Part shown: in pieces, positions 1 through 4,415 of the stretch | Layout of the letters: the number at the start of each line of letters is the position of its first letter | Numbering within the stretch: position 1 is the stretch's first letter | Assembly: GCA_003242315.1 (NCBI GenBank) | Contig: QGUY01000219.1 | Location: 1-6,707, forward strand | Direction of reading: 5' to 3' | Length of the DNA: 6,707 nt | Source: Bacteroidota bacterium | GTDB taxonomy: Bacteria > Bacteroidota > Bacteroidia > Cytophagales > Cyclobacteriaceae | The notes under the pieces: generated by a model | Databases searched by the model: none | What the model was told of the DNA's origin: nothing | What the model saw: only the letters and a program-made list of their open reading frames with translations | Position numbers and translations under genes: made by a program

Positions 1-1
1 C

Positions 2-2059
2 ATCCGAGTCATTGACAAATTCCGGGATCCGGGGCGTTCATTACTCACACCGGCGCACGGCGTACCGCTGACGTCCCGATCGATGATCGATATCTCGCAT
101 GAAAGTCTCATGCGGATATGGACGCGACTTAAGGGTTGGGTGGAAGACGAAGCAGAGGCCGCGCAAATTTACATCCGCCTGTCGGAAGCGGCTGCGATGT
201 ACCAGGTGGGAAAAGCAGGTCTTTGGCGTCCTCCCGATTTACAGCTCGCACTTAACTGGCAGAAGAAATACAATCCAGGGATCGTTTGGGGTCGGAGATA
301 CAATCCGGCCTTCGAGCGGACGATGATATTCCTGGAGTATTCGAAAAAAGAATGGGAGACCGAACAGCGCATAAAGGAACTTCGTCAAAAGCGGAAGCTG
401 AAAGCCGCCCGGATTGTCGCGTTGATCCTCGGTTCCCTCACGCTTGTTGCACTCCTCGCCCTCGTGTTTGCGTTCCTAAAACAAACCGAGGCTATACGAA
501 ATGCAGAGGCGCTGGCTATTGAAGTGGTGAAGTCCGACAGCGCAAGACGCGAAGCGGAACGGCAACGCGAATACGCGCTGGAACAACAGCGCATCGCTGA
601 GGAACAGGAAGCTTATGCCCTGCAACAACAAAAAGTGGCAGAAGAGCAGCGTCAGGTGGCTATTGAACAACGCAGGATAGCCGAGGCGCAACGCGCAATT
701 GCGCTGGTAAATGAACGCAGAGCGCGTGAAAACGCCGAGATCGCCGATCGTGAACGCGTTCGTGCTGAAGCAAACGAAAAGCGAGCCATCGAGAATGCCG
801 AACGTGCGCAACGCGAAGAGCAAAGAGCCCGCGAACTGCGATACCGCGCAATAGCAAAGGCAATGGCGATCAAGTCTATCCAACTGAACGACCGGGAGCA
901 GGAGGCATTGCTGGCGCAGCAAGCTTACAACTTCAACACGCAGTTCAAAGGTTATCCATACGACAACGACATCTACGATGGATTGTACAATGCTTTGAAA
1001 AAGTTCGGGGATCCACTCACCGCCAACCTTACCGGGCATAAGAACAACGTGCGCAGCCTGGTTACATCTCCCCAGGGCAAGACCATATATTCCGGTGGCG
1101 CCGAAGGCAAGATCATACAGTGGACAAATCGCGGAGGCACATGGACAGGTCAGGTTATCGTTCAGGAGGCCTCATATCGATTGATTGCGTGTATGGATGT
1201 TAGTCGTGACGGCAGGTGGCTGATTGCTGGCGGAAACTTCAATGCTTCCGACCCTCGCCGCAACTTCGTCGAACTGTACGATCTCCAATCGCCGGGCAAA
1301 CCTGCAAAAGTGTTCCGCGGATTTGTTGGCGAAGTCGGGCACATTCGTTTCACGCCCGACTCGAAAGGTTTTTACGCGAGGGATAACGAAGGGTACACCG
1401 TCCGGTACTGCGACCTGAACACAGTGAAGGAAGTGATCACAAGCAAAGAGAAAATCCGAAGCATAGACATAAGCAGCGATGGTCGTGAACTCGCGGTGGT
1501 AACCGATGAGGAAAAGTCAGGGCAACTCATTGTCTGGAATTTGAATACGATGACATCCCAATTGGTTTATACGAACGAAGGCGAAGGACTTTACGCCGTA
1601 GCATTCGGGCCCGAAGAGGAAACGGTCGTCATTGGCGCAGCGAATGGTCTGGTTCGGATTCTCAAAGGCGGATCGGTAGCTCGCGAATTGTCGGGGCATG
1701 AGTCGGCCATTCAGGATATAAGGTTCAATCACGCAGGCAATTTCATGGCGACCGCAAGCAAAGACAAAACGGTTCGGCTCTGGAATCTGCAAAACCTGAA
1801 GGAACAACCGATAAAGTTGTACGATCACCCGAACTGGGTTTGGTCGATCGCCTTCTCGCCCGACGATGAGCAGTTGCTCGCGGGTACACAGGAACAAGTG
1901 ATAAAATCATGGCCTACCCGGGTGGAAACGATGTCAGGCAAGTTGTGCGGAATGGTAACCCGGAATATGACTAAAGATGAGTGGGACATTTTCGTTTCGG
2001 AAGACCTCGAATACGTAGAGACGTGCGAGCAGTTTTCCACGGCAACAAAGATTAAGTAA
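2..2059 (+). CDS. nSTAND NTPase with membrane anchor, coiled coil and WD40 propeller (5'-partial)
   Basis: C-terminal part of a STAND-type signalling NTPase. The frame is open to the left edge: the 27 codons before the ATG at 83 continue the family sequence (VPLTSRSMIDISHESLMRIW), so that ATG is internal and the start and P-loop lie upstream. Residues are counted from that ATG. The end of the nSTAND helical region (HESLMRIW, then WVEDEAE) covers about 1-100. One hydrophobic segment lies at 109-132, preceded by RQKRKLKAAR, which predicts N-terminus in and C-terminus out. An Ala/Glu/Gln/Arg-rich coiled coil spans about 133-265. Seven WD40-like blades span about 311-612. The tail (RNMTKDEWDIF, then C648) resembles the end of other Bacteroidota nSTAND-WD40 proteins. 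STAND proteins act as nucleotide-dependent switches that oligomerise when triggered; the ligand here is unknown. First gene seen of a likely four-gene operon, 23 bases before the barrel gene. Family call strong, role inferred. Confidence 0.9.
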   Translation: MRVIDKFRDPGRSLLTPAHGVPLTSRSMIDISHESLMRIWTRLKGWVEDEAEAAQIYIRLSEAAAMYQVGKAGLWRPPDLQLALNWQKKYNPGIVWGRRYNPAFERTMIFLEYSKKEWETEQRIKELRQKRKLKAARIVALILGSLTLVALLALVFAFLKQTEAIRNAEALAIEVVKSDSARREAERQREYALEQQRIAEEQEAYALQQQKVAEEQRQVAIEQRRIAEAQRAIALVNERRARENAEIADRERVRAEANEKRAIENAERAQREEQRARELRYRAIAKAMAIKSIQLNDREQEALLAQQAYNFNTQFKGYPYDNDIYDGLYNALKKFGDPLTANLTGHKNNVRSLVTSPQGKTIYSGGAEGKIIQWTNRGGTWTGQVIVQEASYRLIACMDVSRDGRWLIAGGNFNASDPRRNFVELYDLQSPGKPAKVFRGFVGEVGHIRFTPDSKGFYARDNEGYTVRYCDLNTVKEVITSKEKIRSIDISSDGRELAVVTDEEKSGQLIVWNLNTMTSQLVYTNEGEGLYAVAFGPEEETVVIGAANGLVRILKGGSVARELSGHESAIQDIRFNHAGNFMATASKDKTVRLWNLQNLKEQPIKLYDHPNWVWSIAFSPDDEQLLAGTQEQVIKSWPTRVETMSGKLCGMVTRNMTKDEWDIFVSEDLEYVETCEQFSTATKIK
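407..478 (+). other. Single transmembrane segment of the nSTAND protein
   Basis: Encodes residues 109-132 (counted from the ATG at 83), an unbroken hydrophobic stretch rich in Leu, Val and Ala. The N-terminal flank has many Arg/Lys (KELRQKRKLKAAR); the C-terminal flank is mixed (KQTEAIRNAE). By the positive-inside rule the NTPase would be cytoplasmic and the coiled coil and WD40 domain periplasmic. The segment is seen directly; the orientation is a prediction. Confidence 0.8.
572..865 (+). repeat. Seven 42-bp (14-residue) units encoding a coiled coil
   Basis: Residues 164-261 of the nSTAND protein divide without gaps into seven 14-residue units. Units begin YALEQQRIAEEQEA, YALQQQKVAEEQRQ, VAIEQRRIAEAQRA, and become more divergent toward the C-terminal end. 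Ala holds position 2 in all seven and position 9 in all seven, i.e. one Ala per heptad, with Glu, Gln and Arg around it. A weaker unit precedes them at 150-163. Each unit is two heptads, as expected for a long alanine-rich coiled coil. The DNA copies differ at many synonymous sites, so duplication is old or the protein pattern is under selection. Confidence 0.85.
1013..1918 (+). repeat. WD40 repeat array, seven blades
   Basis: Residues about 311-612 of the nSTAND protein form seven repeats of roughly 40 residues. Blade 1 has TGHKNNV and ends IIQW; blade 2 ends VELYDL; blade 3 ends VRYCDL; blade 4 ends LIVWNL; blade 5 ends VRILKG; blade 6 is the most canonical, with SGHESAI and VRLWNL; blade 7 has HPNWVWSIAFSPDD and ends IKSW. 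Seven blades are enough for one closed propeller. Blades 2-5 lack the GH dipeptide, so boundaries there are approximate. WD40 propellers usually bind proteins or peptides. Confidence 0.8.
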
Positions 2060-2072
2060 GCGAAAAGGTGCC

Positions 2073-2076
2073 GGAA
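2073..2076 (+). promoter_or_regulatory. Weak Shine-Dalgarno-like site for the barrel gene
   Basis: GGAA lies 6 bases upstream of the ATG at 2083, separated from it by a run of six T. This supports 2083 over the in-frame GTG at 2068, which would add five residues in front of an otherwise good signal peptide. Short motif, so modest confidence. Confidence 0.4.
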
Positions 2077-2082
2077 TTTTTT

Positions 2083-3129
2083 ATGAGAAAGTCTATAGTA
2101 TTTTTTGCGCTTTTGTTAATTACTCTGGCCGGTCCGATTTCCGCGCACGCGCAGACGGCATGTGCTGTCACACTCCGTACTGCGAGAGCAACTTACGATG
2201 AAGGTCGGCTCCATGAGTTACCCGCTTTACTGGCACCGTGTCTCAAGAGTGGATTTACACGCCAGGAAGCTGTCGAAGCCTACAAGCTGTTGGTTCTTTC
2301 TTACATATACCTGGAAGAACCTGCTAAGGCCGACGAAGCCATGCTGGCATTGCTTCGCACCGATCCCTACTTTGAAATCAACGAGTCGGCCGATGCCGCC
2401 GAGTTCATTGCCTTATATCGCACGTTCCGGACATGGCCCGTTTACCGCGTAGGCGCAAAGACAGGTGTCAATGCCACGCAGCCCCATGTCATTTCGTATG
2501 TCGACGCTGTGGAAGGCTCGCAGGTATCCTACACCCCCGCACTCAATTTCATGTCTGGGCTCGTATTTGAAATACCTGTTGCAAAACGGCTGACGTTAAA
2601 CCCGGAAGCATACTTCCAGTTGCGAACATTCCTTTACGAGTCGGAACTCAACCTGGGTGACAACCTTACCAACTCATCTGAAGGGAAGGAAGTACAGACC
2701 CTCGTTTCAGTTCCTGTGTCCCTCCAGTATTCGCTCGGGAAATCAAAACTGAATCCATACGTGTCCGCGGGGGTGTCGGTCGGCTACCTCATGAAGTCGT
2801 CCATCACCATGAGCCGTCTGCGGGTCAATGCTAATTCTATCCAGGAACGAACCTTCGATGTGACGAGCAGCAGAGAGCGAATTCAGATTAACGCCCTCGC
2901 GTCAGCCGGCATTAAAGCACGATTAGGAAGTGGATTCGTAGTAACTGAACTAAGGTTAACGTATGGACTGACAGGTATCAATGATGCCTCGTCGGCGTTT
3001 ACGATCGACGACTACCTGTTGTTCGACAATGGATATGCCGACAACAGTATGCGGTTGAATGCCCTATCCCTCACTGTGGGATATGTATATAATGTGTTCC
3101 ATCCGAAAAAACTTAAGCCCGGAAGATGA
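2083..3129 (+). CDS. Outer-membrane beta-barrel protein (PorT-like) with N-terminal helical domain
   Basis: A 348-residue secreted protein. The signal peptide is MRKSIVFFALLLITLAG followed by PISAHA, with likely cleavage after A23 (AHA before Q). Residues about 25-115 are mostly helical, with a repeat-like pattern (ARATYDEGRLHEL; EAYKLLVLSYIYLEEPAKAD; LLRTDPYF) that recalls TPR helices, and Cys at 27 and 53 could pair in the periplasm. From about 119 (WPVYRVGAKTGVN) to 340 the sequence alternates as amphipathic strands, with paired motifs such as LNPEAYFQLRTF, LNPYVSAGVSVGYL and a final LNALSLTVGYVYNVF. This matches the outer-membrane beta-barrel family of Bacteroidota. The ATG at 2083 is preferred over the GTG at 2068. 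It lies 23 bases after the nSTAND gene and overlaps the lipoprotein gene by 4 bases. Its cargo or partner is unknown; a pore, an anchor for the secreted protein, or a scaffold are all possible. Confidence 0.85.
   Translation: MRKSIVFFALLLITLAGPISAHAQTACAVTLRTARATYDEGRLHELPALLAPCLKSGFTRQEAVEAYKLLVLSYIYLEEPAKADEAMLALLRTDPYFEINESADAAEFIALYRTFRTWPVYRVGAKTGVNATQPHVISYVDAVEGSQVSYTPALNFMSGLVFEIPVAKRLTLNPEAYFQLRTFLYESELNLGDNLTNSSEGKEVQTLVSVPVSLQYSLGKSKLNPYVSAGVSVGYLMKSSITMSRLRVNANSIQERTFDVTSSRERIQINALASAGIKARLGSGFVVTELRLTYGLTGINDASSAFTIDDYLLFDNGYADNSMRLNALSLTVGYVYNVFHPKKLKPGR
3126..3129 (+). other. ATGA stop-start overlap between barrel and lipoprotein genes
   Basis: The TGA stop of the barrel gene (3127-3129) overlaps the ATG of the lipoprotein gene (3126-3128). 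The only purine-rich run, GGAAG, touches the ATG directly and is too close for normal Shine-Dalgarno pairing. Re-initiation by the ribosome finishing the barrel gene is the likely mode of translation. Confidence 0.75.
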
Positions 3130-4409
3130 GATCTGCGTGGCTGATATTGGTAATTGCCAGCTTGATGGCGTGTCAGGAGGCCCAGGACGCCAGTCCTATG
3201 GAAAGGATCACATTCGCACGCTTTTATGAGAGCAGCATGGGCCAACGCGCAGTTGTCGCCCGCGAATTCGAGGGTGGATATATCTTGCTGGGAAGCCGAC
3301 TCACGCCGGCGGACACGACGGGCCTGTTGATCCGTACCGGAGCTCGCGGAGAGGTCTTGTGGACGAGCGAGCTTCCGGGGATTATTCCCAAGTCGTTGCT
3401 CATTGGGACCAATTCATTCTTTGTCTTCGGCGACAGCATCCACGTGGATCCCGAATCGCCAAACGTCAACGACCTCATCACACAGTCAGCCCTGCTCTAC
3501 CGCATTTCTTTTAGCGGATCACCCACGGGAAAGATGGTGATTGCAGATCGTTCACCCTCGAACCGGATCGACTACAGGGCGGACGCCCTTACGCTAAACA
3601 GTCAGAACGATATCATCACGCTGGGTACGTTTCGCGAGCCCGGCGTGACAGCAACTGAGCGTCCTTTCGTTGCCGCACTGAACGCAAATACTTTTGACAC
3701 GCTGTGGCACAAGCACTATAACGTCATCGATCGCGACTACGTCAACGCACGGACCGTTCATTATACGCCAGATGGATATGTTGTATGGGCGAGCGCCATC
3801 CTCAAAGAACAGCAAACCTTCGAACGTACCTACTTGAGCATACCATTTATCCGTGAGACATCGGTGTTTGAAAACAACGATGTGTTTGGCGCTACTACAG
3901 ATCAAAAGCTTCTTGTTGCGGATATTCAGCGGGCATCCGTTCCCGAGTTCGGATATGGCATCGTCGGCACGCATGCCGCACCATCAGGCGACAATGCCAA
4001 TCTCTTTTTTGCGCGGGTGACCAGCAGCGGCAACTTCATCGCAGGCAGCGAACGCTATTTCGACGGCACGCTTTCAGCAGCCAACATGCCGGTGGCAGTT
4101 CTTGAATCTGCAAGCAGTGATAGCGGCGAGGCATTATGCGCAACGAGCGATGGAGGGTTTGTGCTTGCAGGGACGATGTCGACAACCCCGCTGCGGGGTA
4201 ATGGCGGTCGCGACATATTTCTTGTCAAGGTAAATGGATTGGGTGACATTCTTTGGAATAAAGTCTGGGGTGGAACAGGCGACGAAGCTATCGGCAGCAT
4301 TACTGAAACATCTGACGGCGGACTGTTGCTGTGCGGTTCGCGAGATGCTTCGGGTTTGCCCGCCATGTTCCTCATAAAGACCAATGCGAATGGTGAAATT
4401 CAAGATTGA
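3126..4409 (+). CDS. Lipoprotein with beta-propeller-like repeats
   Basis: A 427-residue protein starting with a lipoprotein signal, MRSAWLILVIASLMAC; the lipobox is LMAC and C16 would be lipidated. After the Cys come QEAQD, acidic residues that loosely recall surface-export signals of Bacteroidota lipoproteins. The body carries repeats of the form 'DGG-hydrophobic-GS/GT ... D-hydrophobic-K-x-N-x-x-G-x-x-W', clearest at 342-383 (DGGFVLAGT, DIFLVKVNGLGDILWNKVWG) and 398-427 (DGGLLLCGS, MFLIKTNANGEI). More divergent copies occur near 49-85, 161-198 and 275-312, suggesting a six- or seven-bladed propeller. These are not WD40 repeats. No catalytic motif was seen. The start codon overlaps the barrel gene's stop (ATGA), implying translational coupling, and the next gene begins 6 bases after the stop. 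Likely at the outer membrane; binding of a protein partner is an inference. Confidence 0.85.
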   Translation: MRSAWLILVIASLMACQEAQDASPMERITFARFYESSMGQRAVVAREFEGGYILLGSRLTPADTTGLLIRTGARGEVLWTSELPGIIPKSLLIGTNSFFVFGDSIHVDPESPNVNDLITQSALLYRISFSGSPTGKMVIADRSPSNRIDYRADALTLNSQNDIITLGTFREPGVTATERPFVAALNANTFDTLWHKHYNVIDRDYVNARTVHYTPDGYVVWASAILKEQQTFERTYLSIPFIRETSVFENNDVFGATTDQKLLVADIQRASVPEFGYGIVGTHAAPSGDNANLFFARVTSSGNFIAGSERYFDGTLSAANMPVAVLESASSDSGEALCATSDGGFVLAGTMSTTPLRGNGGRDIFLVKVNGLGDILWNKVWGGTGDEAIGSITETSDGGLLLCGSRDASGLPAMFLIKTNANGEIQD

Positions 4410-4415
4410 CGGCCG

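Noticed and set aside
78..91. Tandem GATCGAT GATCGAT, a possible operator or promoter-proximal repeat
   Set aside because: It lies inside the open nSTAND frame and encodes the conserved SMIDIS part of the protein, so coding constraint and chance explain it.
572..865. CRISPR array or satellite DNA, because of the regular 42-base spacing
   Set aside because: There are no identical repeats with unique spacers; periodicity is at the protein level and the frame is open through the whole stretch.
476..1039. 187-codon open frame on the minus strand
   Set aside because: Antisense to the coiled-coil-coding region; its Leu/Phe/Arg-rich composition is what the complement of the Glu/Gln/Arg-rich repeats gives.
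2060..2082. Possible promoter between the nSTAND and barrel genes
   Set aside because: Only 23 bases, with no Bacteroidota-type -7 (TAnnTTTG) or -33 element visible; a start from within the end of the STAND gene cannot be excluded but is not supported.
2068..2082. Alternative GTG start of the barrel gene
   Set aside because: It would add MPEFF before a standard MRKS signal peptide, and the GGAA at 2073-2076 is well placed for the ATG at 2083.
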